Assembly (NCBI GenBank): GCA_031280685.1
Contig: JAITGM010000040.1
Coordinates: 1-43,444, forward strand
DNA length: 43,444 bases
DNA from: Christensenellaceae bacterium
GTDB taxonomy: Bacteria > Bacillota > Clostridia > Christensenellales > UBA1750
Direction of reading: 5' to 3'
In this document: positions 1 to 6,984 of the stretch, piece by piece
Numbering within the stretch: position 1 is the stretch's first letter
Layout: each line of letters starts with the position of its first letter
The notes under the pieces: model-generated
What the model was told of the DNA's origin: nothing
The model's database searches: none
What the model saw: only the letters and a program-made list of their open reading frames with translations
Made by a program: the position numbers and the translations under genes

Positions 1-252
1 TTAATTCTCGCTACTGCAGCTGATGGAAGCACCAGTGAGTCGTTAATAACCAATTCGCAGATCGGGGAGGGAAAAGAAGCGCTACAAAGCGCCGTAGCAA
101 ATTCACTATCAAAAGCGCAGGAGAGAACGAAAACAGACACAATCAATACACACCATATCGTGGCACAAACTGCTCCATTAGCGCAACCCGCGCGGGATAT
201 ATTGCAACTATTGAAGCAATTGCGAAGGGCGAGTACGATGGTGTGTCGCTAG
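1..252 (+). pseudogene. Possible nuclease-toxin C-terminal fragment (HHIVAQ motif)
   Basis: Frame 1 is open from the window edge to a TAG at 250-252, giving the last 83 codons of a protein whose start lies outside the window. It contains THHIVAQTAPLAQPARDIL, which resembles the start of the HNH/AHH-type nuclease domain of polymorphic toxins (a His-His-Ile-Val motif followed by an A..AR.IL helix). The family normally continues about 50 or more residues past this motif, whereas this frame stops about 31 residues later, so the gene is probably truncated or frameshifted. Base composition is visibly AT-richer than the rest of the window, in keeping with foreign DNA. The identification rests on one short motif and is tentative. 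Confidence 0.33.
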
Positions 253-461
253 GGTTTCGTTCGTATATCTCGCATCGTATTAGCCCTGATTGCCATTATT
301 GCGAATTTCCGGGGGTAGTTCTGTCGGGTTCCTTTATTTATGATGGAACACTCGAAACCATTCCATGGGAACGTCAGAACTCTCAGGTTCTTATTACTCA
401 AGAGATCGCCCAAACCATTCTAGAAAAGCTGGATAGGAATTATGAACAAAGGAATGGATAA
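243..461 (+). CDS. Hypothetical protein in AT-rich island remnant
   Basis: The 72-codon ORF starts with GTG. Its frame is open further upstream, from about position 39, so the true start could be earlier or the frame could be a remnant joined to the preceding fragment by a frameshift. The product has a Cys-containing segment (SPDCHYCEF) and a helical C-terminus, and I do not recognise it. A 39-codon ORF starts in the stop codon of this one (ATG at 461, stop at 578-580) and is equally unrecognised. From 581 to 738 I see no credible gene. The whole stretch reads as decayed mobile or island DNA. Confidence 0.22.
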   Translation: MSLGFRSYISHRISPDCHYCEFPGVVLSGSFIYDGTLETIPWERQNSQVLITQEIAQTILEKLDRNYEQRNG

Positions 462-738
462 TGATAAAACGCATGATTCTGGCTGGCTGTATAAACGGGT
501 ACAACATTAAATCGGACCCTGGCTTGAGGTGTTGTACGAAGCAACAGCAATACTCATATTTGCGTCCCATCAGGGCGTAGATGTGAACATTGCTTATGTA
601 CCCCGCCTTTCGGCAGGTGCTCGCGACGTAATGCCTGATTGGCAAACCAAAGGCAAACTGGCCGCGCAATGCGGTGTGAGAATGCCTGAACTCAAGCATT
701 TTCGAGGGCGATGATACATTGATGGGGTTCAAGAGGCC

Positions 739-766
739 GGAGGTTCAAATCCTCTCACCCAGACCA
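739..766 (+). other. tRNA 3'-end fragment, probable att site
   Basis: This can be read as the 3' end of a tRNA. A T-stem GGAGG (739-743), T-loop TTCAAAT (744-750) and pairing arm CCTCT (751-755) are followed by a seven-base acceptor strand CACCCAG (756-762), discriminator A and CCA (764-766). The matching 5' acceptor strand (CTGGGTG), D-arm and anticodon arm are not found upstream, so this is not a complete tRNA. Duplicated tRNA 3' ends are the classic attachment-site scar of elements that integrate into tRNA genes, and a tyrosine-recombinase remnant lies about 110 bases away. The isotype cannot be assigned. Confidence 0.6.
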
Positions 767-875
767 CGGAATTGGGGTTAGAAAAGCCTGAATTAAGGCG
801 TTTCTGGCTCCTTTCTTTTTCGCTGGAATTCATGAAGGATTTGGGAAAAGCATGCCTGAACACTCCTGAGTACGC

Positions 876-1082
876 CTAAGTTTGCGCGAATGGCAAACCG
901 TCTTGCCTGAGATTATCCAATTCGTCCCTTGAAGAATGCGTTGCTTTAGCCATTTCTGCTATGGATGCGAAGGTGTACGTGCCGAGCATAGTTTGGATAT
1001 CGGCGTGCCCAAGTAGTTCCTGAACAACTTTTGGGCTGACCCCTAGTTCCATCATCACTGTGGCAAAAGTGTGCGCATACGG
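876..1082 (-). pseudogene. Tyrosine recombinase (integrase) C-terminal remnant
   Basis: The reverse strand encodes about 68 residues matching the end of phage/ICE tyrosine recombinases: AHTFATVMMELG, then VVQELLGHADIQ with the conserved LGH box, then LGTYTFAS, which holds the catalytic tyrosine. The catalytic HxLR box normally sits immediately before HTFAT and is missing. Upstream (1083-1224) the frame runs into unrelated sequence, so everything N-terminal of the last catalytic segment is deleted. The surviving 3' end points at the tRNA-fragment att site, as is usual for integrases beside their attachment site. It cannot be functional. Confidence 0.85.
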
Positions 1083-1224
1083 TATAAGAGCAAAAAAGGA
1101 GGCTGTTACAGTAAGACAAAAAAACGAAGCAATAGGCGCGAGCGGGCTTTCTGCCGGCCTGGCCGCAGAAAGGATCATGGAAGGGCTGGAATGCTTTAAA
1201 AGATAAGGCGCATTTGCGCCTAAA

Positions 1225-1264
1225 AACTGGCCCGCTCGCGGCAAGGCGAGCGGGCCAGTTTTGG
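1225..1264. terminator. Bidirectional intrinsic terminator after ksgA
   Basis: A perfect 14-bp stem (1225-1238 with 1247-1260) encloses an 8-base loop, with an A-tract on the left and a T-tract on the right. It lies just beyond the ksgA stop and would end ksgA transcription on the minus strand. It also marks the boundary between chromosomal genes and the decayed island to its left. Confidence 0.85.
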
Positions 1265-1266
1265 CT

Positions 1267-2103
1267 TCACACATGGGGAGGCAGCTTGGCGATTTCCCCG
1301 CAGAGCAGAAGAAAGCTATCGAGCGGAACGGCTTCGGCGCGGATGCCGGCGGGCAGCCCGGCGCCCTGGATGGCTTCGGCCGCGCCTTCGCGGCCAAGCA
1401 GCGGGGAAAGGTTGTTATGCAGCGTTTTACGGCGGGCGGCGAAGGCCGCGCGCAACAGGTCGCGCAAAGCTTCTTCCTGGCACGGCTCCCCACCCTCGCG
1501 TCGCACGAGACGCAGGATGGAGGAAGTGACCGAGGGCTCGGGAAGGAAGCTTTCGGGGCCGATTTCGCCCAGGATTTCGGATTCGAAGAAATACTCCCGC
1601 AGGATGGAAATCGGGCCGTACTCGCGCGAGCCGGGCCCGCAGAGGATGCGCTCAATGGCCTCCTTTTGCAAAAGGACGGTGATGCTCTCGGCGCCGCGCA
1701 GGGCGAAAAGCCGCAGCATGATCTCGCTAGTGATGCCATAGGGCAGGTTCGCGGCCACGATGAAGCCTTCGCCCAGTTCCTTGGCGCAAAGGGGCTCAAG
1801 CTTCAGGCGCAGGGCGTCGCCCTGCAGGATTTTCACGTTTTGGAAAGGGGAAAGCACGGTTTCGAGTATGGGAATGAGGTTGCGGTCGATCTCAATGGCC
1901 AAAACCCGCTCCGCAAGCGGTGCGAGGGCCTTCGTCAGGCAGCCCGCGCCGGCACCGATCTCAAGCACGGCCCGCCCCGTTGCGCCGGAGCGCTCCGCGA
2001 TGAAGGCAAGGCGCTCCTCGTCCATGAGGAAGTTTTGCCCAAGGCTTTTGACGAAGTGAAAGCCCCGCGCGCGCAAAAGAAGTTCGAGCTGCGCACAGCT
2101 CAT
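1267..2103 (-). CDS. ksgA: 16S rRNA dimethyladenosine transferase KsgA/RsmA
   Basis: The 278-residue product is of normal family length. KsgA dimethylates two adjacent adenines in helix 45 of 16S rRNA using S-adenosylmethionine, late in small-subunit assembly. Visible signatures are SLGQNFLMD near the N-terminus, the SAM-binding LEIGAGAGCLT, the acidic strand AIEID, and the NLPY catalytic motif in AANLPYGITSE; the C-terminal domain has RRKTLHNNL. The frame is open further upstream, but that part is antisense or shadow of the preceding gene. ATG at 2103 is chosen because it gives the normal N-terminus just after the upstream stop, although no strong Shine-Dalgarno is seen. It probably depends on translation of the 3D-domain gene that ends 22 bases before it. 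Confidence 0.93.
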   Translation of the reverse strand: MSCAQLELLLRARGFHFVKSLGQNFLMDEERLAFIAERSGATGRAVLEIGAGAGCLTKALAPLAERVLAIEIDRNLIPILETVLSPFQNVKILQGDALRLKLEPLCAKELGEGFIVAANLPYGITSEIMLRLFALRGAESITVLLQKEAIERILCGPGSREYGPISILREYFFESEILGEIGPESFLPEPSVTSSILRLVRREGGEPCQEEALRDLLRAAFAARRKTLHNNLSPLLGREGAAEAIQGAGLPAGIRAEAVPLDSFLLLCGEIAKLPPHV

Positions 2104-2125
2104 CGCGCGGGGTTGAGCATTTTCG

Positions 2126-3406
2126 CTATTCAAGGATGTATACCGCCTTGTCGCGCCTGCGGCCAAAGCTGCGGCACTCGGCCTCGGTGTTGAGGAAGAC
2201 ATCCACGCGCAGGCCGTGCACGCCGCAATCCCGCGCCACGCCGAAGCCGTAGCCCTCAACAAAGAGCTTCGTGCCGTAGGGGATGACCGAAGGGTCGATT
2301 GCCAGAGTGCCGATATCCGGCCAGGTGCCGGTGGCGGTCTTTTGGCCGGTGTGGGTGTAGGCGGTGAGCTCCATATTGAGCTTTTCGCTGTATTTATAGG
2401 TCTTCCCATCCACGGTGATGGTGCCCGAGCCATTATCGCTGGCGTTTTTCTTGTTGGGGTCGGGCGTGACCTTCGGGGCCGCGCTCTTGGTCGCGCCGGC
2501 GCTTGGCTTGGCGCTGGCCTTGGGCGTGGCCTTCGGCGTGGGGGTGGGGCGCTGCTTGACGCCGCGCGCGATGATGCGGTTTTGGGCGGGAACCAGAACT
2601 TCCTCACGCAAGAGGGTGCGCTCGACCTCCTTACCCTCGCGCTCGGTGACGCGAAGCTGGAGCAGCTTGACGCCCTCGCTGCCCTGGCGCTTGGTTTCCT
2701 CATTGCCCGTGAAAAGGGTCGCATCCTCCTGATAGACCGTTTGGTAGGCGATGCCTTCCTCTTGCGTTTCGATGTAGACGCGGACCCTGGCGACCTCGAT
2801 GCGCATTCCGTCGCTGATCTGGGCGCCTAGCGGGGGGAAGACCTCGTCGTTTTCGCCCAGGCTCACGCCCGCCAGCAGCAGAGCCTGCCGCACGGGGCCC
2901 GCCATCATGGCCAGGCGCCTTTCCTTGCCGTCGGCCACGACGGTTACGCGCATGGCGCTTTTTAGCAGGACGCTGTCACCGCTTTGCAGCAGATGAGAAA
3001 GCTCCGGGTAGATGACCGTGCCCTCATCAAGCTCTATATCGACGGCCCCGATCAGCTCGGCCACGGTTTTGGCGTCGGTATCAATACGAAAGGCCTTGTC
3101 GTCGATCTGTAAATCCACCCGCTTATTGGCGGCGATGGCGAAGGCGCTCGGGAGCGAGGCAAAGCAGCCAAGGAGGGCGATCGCCGCTAAGGCGACGAAG
3201 AAAACCCCCTTGCCCGGGCGCTGCTCCATGGCATCGTGAAAGAAGTGCACGGCCCAGTTGAAGAGATACTCGAGCTTTTGGGCGCATTTTTTAAGTAGAT
3301 AGAGCAAAAAGCCGAAGGCCAGGGCGAAGCCGCCGACCTTTTGGGGCTGCCGCCTGCCGGGCTGGTCTTCGGTTGGGCGCGCGGAGCGCCGGAATTGATC
3401 TCGCAT
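2126..3406 (-). CDS. YabE-type cell-wall protein: DUF348, G5 and 3D domains
   Basis: The 426-residue product has a cytoplasmic N-terminus, one membrane anchor (about residues 68-93, FFVALAAIALLGCFASL) and an extracellular part. DUF348 repeats (about 95-200) are followed by a G5-like segment ending in a VLVPAQNRIIARG-type strand. A Pro/Ala/Thr/Lys-rich linker leads to a C-terminal 3D domain with its three aspartates (AIDPS, ARDCG, RVDVF). Family members are resuscitation-factor-like peptidoglycan lytic enzymes of Firmicutes; the 3D domain resembles MltA lytic transglycosylases. Start and Shine-Dalgarno (AGGGAGGC) fit, and a strong promoter lies upstream. In Bacillus, yabE is followed by rnmV and ksgA; here rnmV is absent and ksgA follows directly. 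Confidence 0.88.
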   Translation of the reverse strand: MRDQFRRSARPTEDQPGRRQPQKVGGFALAFGFLLYLLKKCAQKLEYLFNWAVHFFHDAMEQRPGKGVFFVALAAIALLGCFASLPSAFAIAANKRVDLQIDDKAFRIDTDAKTVAELIGAVDIELDEGTVIYPELSHLLQSGDSVLLKSAMRVTVVADGKERRLAMMAGPVRQALLLAGVSLGENDEVFPPLGAQISDGMRIEVARVRVYIETQEEGIAYQTVYQEDATLFTGNEETKRQGSEGVKLLQLRVTEREGKEVERTLLREEVLVPAQNRIIARGVKQRPTPTPKATPKASAKPSAGATKSAAPKVTPDPNKKNASDNGSGTITVDGKTYKYSEKLNMELTAYTHTGQKTATGTWPDIGTLAIDPSVIPYGTKLFVEGYGFGVARDCGVHGLRVDVFLNTEAECRSFGRRRDKAVYILE

Positions 3407-3452
3407 GCTGCCTCCCTATCGAAAGTCAAAAAAACCAATTCTGCCGTCTATC

Positions 3453-3481
3453 AGTATAGCGAAGGGGAGGGGCGCTGTCAA
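3453..3481 (-). promoter_or_regulatory. Sigma-A promoter of the 3D-domain/ksgA operon
   Basis: On the minus strand a perfect -35 TTGACA (3476-3481) is followed after 17 bases by TATACT (3453-3458). It lies about 50 bases upstream of the 3D-domain gene start. Confidence 0.8.
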
Positions 3482-3568
3482 AGCGGAACTGGAAACGTTA
3501 CAAGATTGTGGAATTTAAAGAGCCATGCGCCGCGAAAGCGCTGAAAGGCCGAAACAAAGAGAAGTGGC

Positions 3569-3598
3569 TTGAATTGGAATGGCTTGCTGTGCTATGAT
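3569..3598 (+). promoter_or_regulatory. Sigma-A-like promoter of rubrerythrin
   Basis: TTGAAT (3569-3574) and TATGAT (3593-3598) are separated by 18 bases, 65 bases ahead of the rubrerythrin start. No operator-like palindrome (such as a PerR box) was evident. Confidence 0.6.
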
Positions 3599-3662
3599 TT
3601 GGGCATACCCAGCTCGTGGGCCGGAAGGCCTGAGCATGCCAAATCGAAAGGGGTTTTTTACG

Positions 3663-4205
3663 ATGGGTGAACTGAAGGGCAGCAAGACCGAAAAAAACTT
3701 GTTGGCGGCCTTTGCCGGCGAGTCCCAGGCCAGCATCAAGTATGCCTATTACGCGAGCCAGGCCAAGAAGGACGGCTATGAGCAGATCGCGGGCTTCTTT
3801 GCCGAAACCTCGGGCAACGAAAAAGAGCACGCCAAGATCTGGTTCAAGCTCCTGCACGGCGGCGCCGTCCCCCCGACGCTCGCCAACCTTGAAGACGCCG
3901 CGGCGGGCGAGAACTACGAGTGGACCGAAATGTATAAGGAGTTTGCCGAAACCGCCAAGGCCGAGGGCTTTGCGAAGATCGCCGCGCTGTTTGAAGGCGT
4001 TGGCAAGATCGAAAAGGAGCATGAGGAGCGCTACCGCAAGCTCGGGGCCAACATCGAGCAGGCGCAGGTCTTTGTGCGCGGCGAGGAGCAGGTTTGGATC
4101 TGCGCCAACTGCGGGCACATCCACTACGGCAAGCAGGCGCCGGAGCTTTGCCCGGTATGCAGCCACCCCAAGGCCTACTTCCAAATTCGCGCGCTGAACT
4201 ACTAA
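3663..4205 (+). CDS. rbr: Rubrerythrin
   Basis: The 180-residue cytosolic non-haem iron protein reduces hydrogen peroxide to water in anaerobes. The N-terminal ferritin-like four-helix domain carries the diiron ligands (E20, the EKEH motif at 53-56, E86/E89 region, and IEKEHEERY at 117-125). The C-terminal rubredoxin-like domain has CxxC pairs C147/C150 and C163/C166 for the FeCys4 centre. The start at 3663 is preceded by AAAGGGG at good spacing; an ATG nine codons upstream is less well placed. It is monocistronic, with its own promoter and terminator. Confidence 0.96.
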   Translation: MGELKGSKTEKNLLAAFAGESQASIKYAYYASQAKKDGYEQIAGFFAETSGNEKEHAKIWFKLLHGGAVPPTLANLEDAAAGENYEWTEMYKEFAETAKAEGFAKIAALFEGVGKIEKEHEERYRKLGANIEQAQVFVRGEEQVWICANCGHIHYGKQAPELCPVCSHPKAYFQIRALNY

Positions 4206-4220
4206 GCTAAAACCTTAAAA

Positions 4221-4255
4221 ATGGCCGCAAGCTTCGTGCTTGCGGCCATTTTCTT
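4221..4255. terminator. Intrinsic terminator between convergent rbr and nth
   Basis: A 12-bp perfect stem ATGGCCGCAAGC (4221-4232) pairs with 4238-4249 around loop TTCGT, with A-rich sequence before and TTTCTT after. It can serve both converging genes. Confidence 0.85.
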
Positions 4256-4263
4256 ATCCGTAT

Positions 4264-4917
4264 TCACGCCTTTTTTTGCGCCAGATAGTGTACGCAGAAG
4301 GGGTTCAGGGCGCAGCCTTCGCATTTGGGGCCGCGCGCCGAGCAAACCCGCCTGCCGTGCCAGATTAGCCAGTGGTGCGCCTTGGACCAATCGGCCTTTG
4401 GGATGACGGCCTGGAGCTGAAGCTCGGTCTGGAGCACATCCTTGGCGTGGGCCAGGCCCAGTCGGTTTGAAACGCGGAAAACGTGGGTGTCCACGGCGAT
4501 GGCATCCCCGCCGAAGGCGTTGGCGTAGACGACATTGGCGGTTTTGCGGCCGACGCCGGGCAGGGCCTGCAGCTCATCGAGCGTTTGCGGGATCTCGCCG
4601 CCGAAGCGCTCGCAGAGCATCCTGCAGCTAAGGACGATGTTCTTGGCCTTGTTGTGGTATACGCCACAGCCTCTGATATAAGGCTCCAAATCGGCGGGTT
4701 CCAGCGGCGCGATGGCGGCCGGGCCCGGGAAGGCCGCAAAAAGGGCGGGTGTGACCTTGTTGACCTGCTTATCGGTGCACTGGGCCGAGAGGATGGTGGC
4801 GATCAGGGTTTCGAAAGGGCTGCTGAAGTGCAGTTCCGGGCCTGCGCCCGGGTAGAGCTCCGCAAGGATTTTGAGGATTTTCGGGGCGGCGTTCAAAAGA
4901 AGGGCCTCCTTTGGCAA
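4264..4917 (-). CDS. nth: Endonuclease III (DNA glycosylase/AP lyase)
   Basis: The 217-residue base-excision repair enzyme removes oxidised pyrimidines and cleaves the resulting abasic site. The helix-hairpin-helix LPGVGRKTA carries catalytic Lys125, and VDTHV carries catalytic Asp143. The C-terminal [4Fe-4S] loop is C192-x6-C199-x2-C202-x5-C208, the canonical spacing. Length and domain order match the family. It converges on rubrerythrin across the shared terminator. Confidence 0.96.
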   Translation of the reverse strand: MPKEALLLNAAPKILKILAELYPGAGPELHFSSPFETLIATILSAQCTDKQVNKVTPALFAAFPGPAAIAPLEPADLEPYIRGCGVYHNKAKNIVLSCRMLCERFGGEIPQTLDELQALPGVGRKTANVVYANAFGGDAIAVDTHVFRVSNRLGLAHAKDVLQTELQLQAVIPKADWSKAHHWLIWHGRRVCSARGPKCEGCALNPFCVHYLAQKKA

Positions 4918-4973
4918 AAAGCCTCATTTTTCATTCTCCAAGTATACACCTTTTGAGCGCCGCCCTGCAAACC

Positions 4974-5243
4974 CTAGAATCCGCCGACCGGGGTGACCGT
5001 GGTGCGCGCGCCCTCGCGGGTCACGTTGAAGAAGCCGACGAGGTTTGCCACGGGGCTGCCCTGATAGGCGGCATAAGCCTTGGGCAGGTCGCCCGCGCTG
5101 AAGCTGACCGAGAGCCCGCAGCCGACCGAAACCTGGTGCGGGGTGGAAATGATCCTTGGCTGCAAGCCGTTGCGGCGCAGGATGGATTCAAAGGCAAAAA
5201 CCGACTGCCGCGAGCGGAAGGCGGCGATAGCGAAGCGATCCAT
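4974..5243 (-). CDS. DUF3343 protein (putative Se/S carrier-like)
   Basis: The 89-residue protein matches the small DUF3343 family, annotated as putative selenium/sulfur carrier-like proteins. It has FAFESILRRNG, a Pro-rich strand IISTPHQV, and the hallmark Cys-Gly in SVGCGLSVSF. Such proteins are often found beside SelD, YedF or class V PLP enzymes in anaerobes; their biochemistry is not well established. Here the gene is divergent from a class V aminotransferase/cysteine-desulfurase-like gene starting 172 bases away. The ATG has an AGGAGG-like Shine-Dalgarno (GGGAACCTCC on the opposite strand). Confidence 0.72.
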   Translation of the reverse strand: MDRFAIAAFRSRQSVFAFESILRRNGLQPRIISTPHQVSVGCGLSVSFSAGDLPKAYAAYQGSPVANLVGFFNVTREGARTTVTPVGGF

Positions 5244-5414
5244 AGGCGGGAACCTCCTATTTTATTGAGAATGCCTTTACGTTTATGGAATCTTTTTGGG
5301 CAGCGCCCACATACCCTATACTATGGGGGAACGGGGGCAAAAGGTGCGCGCCCGCGCGGGCTTTCTTTGCCGAAGGCCCTATCCTCCCGCATCTGAGAGG
5401 GGGCGGCAGCAAAA

Positions 5415-6524
5415 GTGCTGTATCTGGATAACGCGGCGACGACCTTCCCCAAGCCGCCGGAGGTGGTGCGGGCCGTGGAAGAAACAATGCTGTATGCCGG
5501 GGCGAACCCGGGCCGCGCAGGGCATCGGCTTTCGCTGGCCGCGGGCCGGGTGGTGGATAGGACGAGGCGCTCGCTGGCCTCGTTTTTGCGGGTGAGCAAT
5601 CCGGAAAACCTGGTCTTTGGGCTAAATTGCACGGATATGCTCAACACCGCGATCTTCGGCGCGGTGCAACGGGGCTGGGAGGTCGCTTCGACGGTTTGGG
5701 AACACAACTCGGTTCTTCGGCCCCTGCATTATTTGCAGGCGGAGGGCGTTATCAAGCTGCGCCTGGCGCCGACCATCGAGCAGGCCATCACGCGGCGGAC
5801 GAAGATGGTGGTTTTAACGCACGCCAGCAACGTCACGGGGCTGATTCAGCCCATCGAGGCCGTGGCGGAACTTTGCCGGATGCGCGGCATCCTCCTCATC
5901 GTGGATGCGGCGCAGACCGCGGGGATTTTGCCCCTCTTCCCCGAGGATTGGGGCATCGACATGGTGGCGATGCCGGGGCACAAGGGCCTGTATGGCCCGC
6001 AGGGCACCGGCGCGCTCTATATCCGCGAGGGGCTTAACCTGCAGCCCGCCAGGCATGGGGGCACGGGAACCTCCTCGGCGCAGGTTTTGCAGCCCGCCGA
6101 GCGTCCGGAGCGCTATGAGGCGGGCACCCTCAACACCCCGGGGCTTGCGGGCCTGGGCGCCGGGATCGAGTACGTCATAAAAAACCGGGCGAAGATCTAC
6201 GCCCATGAGCTTTTGATGGTCAAGCGCCTGCTCGTCGGGCTTTGCTCGATGGATAAGATCACCGTCTATGGTGGCCCGGAGGCGCACGCCAGGGTGGGCA
6301 CGGTTTCATTCAACGTTCGGGGTCTTGGCTCCCAGGAGGTCGCGGACGGGCTTGACGAGCTCGGCATCTGCGTGCGGGGCGGGCTGCATTGCGCGCCCCT
6401 GACCCACCAAAGCTTGGGGACGGCGGAGCAGGGCGCGGTGCGGGTGAGCCTGGGGGCCTTTAATAGCTTTGACGATGTGGAGGAGTTCCTCGGCGCGGTG
6501 AAGTTCATCGCCGCGAAGGCGTAG
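5415..6524 (+). CDS. Class V PLP enzyme, cysteine desulfurase/selenocysteine lyase-like
   Basis: The 369-residue fold-type I PLP enzyme resembles the cysteine-desulfurase-like family common in Clostridia (YLDNAATTFPKP start). The PLP lysine is K190 in MPGHKGLYGPQG. DAAQTAG supplies the cofactor-contacting Asp/Gln, and HGGTGTSS is the phosphate-binding region. A cysteine in RGGLHCAPLTHQ (C326) sits where desulfurases hold their persulfide cysteine. The start is GTG at 5415 with AGAGGGGGC upstream. It should abstract sulfur or selenium from cysteine or selenocysteine. The divergent DUF3343 carrier-like gene suggests an acceptor, but that link is inferred. The true substrate is unknown, and no isc/suf scaffold genes are nearby. 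Confidence 0.85.
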   Translation: MLYLDNAATTFPKPPEVVRAVEETMLYAGANPGRAGHRLSLAAGRVVDRTRRSLASFLRVSNPENLVFGLNCTDMLNTAIFGAVQRGWEVASTVWEHNSVLRPLHYLQAEGVIKLRLAPTIEQAITRRTKMVVLTHASNVTGLIQPIEAVAELCRMRGILLIVDAAQTAGILPLFPEDWGIDMVAMPGHKGLYGPQGTGALYIREGLNLQPARHGGTGTSSAQVLQPAERPERYEAGTLNTPGLAGLGAGIEYVIKNRAKIYAHELLMVKRLLVGLCSMDKITVYGGPEAHARVGTVSFNVRGLGSQEVADGLDELGICVRGGLHCAPLTHQSLGTAEQGAVRVSLGAFNSFDDVEEFLGAVKFIAAKA

Positions 6525-6913
6525 CGCCGCTCCGCGGCTTCGCAGGGGGGGGGGGACTCAGTCCCCTCTACGGAATCCCTCTCTGACAATAGCGCTTTCT
6601 ACGCAGCCAATTCGTCACTACGAGATGTAACGAGAACGGGAGCGGGCGCGCTTGCTTGCGCTCGCGCGCCGGGGGCCAGCTCCGCGCTGCGCGCGGGCTG
6701 CCGCTGCGCGGCAGAGGGCAGCTTCGCTGCCATCTGCCCCCTGCCCTTCGGGCCTTCGCGGGTGGGTACTGCGAGGCTCCCCGAAAGAAGCAAGCCCGCC
6801 CTCGCCATCCATTGCGAGAAGCGAAGCGGCGCGGCAATCCAGAGGGCTGAAAAGGCCTGAAAAGGCGCGGCCCACCGCCAGCAGGGCTTAAAAAGCGCAA
6901 ATCAGGCCAACGT
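6525..6913. other. Gene-free GC-rich gap
   Basis: No credible gene is seen. The gap holds a run of G residues just after 6545, very GC-rich imperfect palindromes at 6640-6720 (GGCGCGC...GCGCGCC) and one copy of the dispersed repeat (6807-6842). ORFs on both strands here are compositional. Confidence 0.6.
6807..6842 (+). repeat. Dispersed repeat, copy 1
   Basis: The core ATTGCGAGAAGCGAAGCGG followed by CGCGGCAATCC matches the other two copies in the window (16099-16132 and, inverted, 26061-26091). It is partly palindromic (ATTGC...GCAAT) and lies between genes. Similar short intergenic repeats occur in many bacterial genomes. Confidence 0.7.
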
Positions 6914-6957
6914 AACGGCCCTTCGCCCGGCGAGCGCCCGGCGAAGGGCCGTTTTCT
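6914..6957 (-). terminator. Terminator of the MATE gene
   Basis: A 13-bp perfect stem AACGGCCCTTCGC (6914-6926) pairs with 6941-6953, with additional GC pairing inside the loop. It lies 28 bases beyond the MATE stop. A T-tract follows on the plus strand; on the minus strand the downstream tract is weaker. Confidence 0.65.
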
Positions 6958-6984
6958 TTGAACTGAAGGGGGCGAAGGCGATGT

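Noticed and set aside
394-732. 112-codon minus-strand ORF and overlapping plus-strand ORF 529-714 in the left island
   Set aside because: They overlap each other on opposite strands, lack ribosome sites and match no family I recognise; most likely chance frames in decayed DNA.
1261-2193. 310-codon plus-strand ORF
   Set aside because: It is the antisense of ksgA, whose motifs are complete on the other strand.
6568-6900. Several overlapping ORFs in the GC-rich gap
   Set aside because: Open frames arise on both strands from GC-rich palindromes and a repeat; none has a ribosome site or domain.
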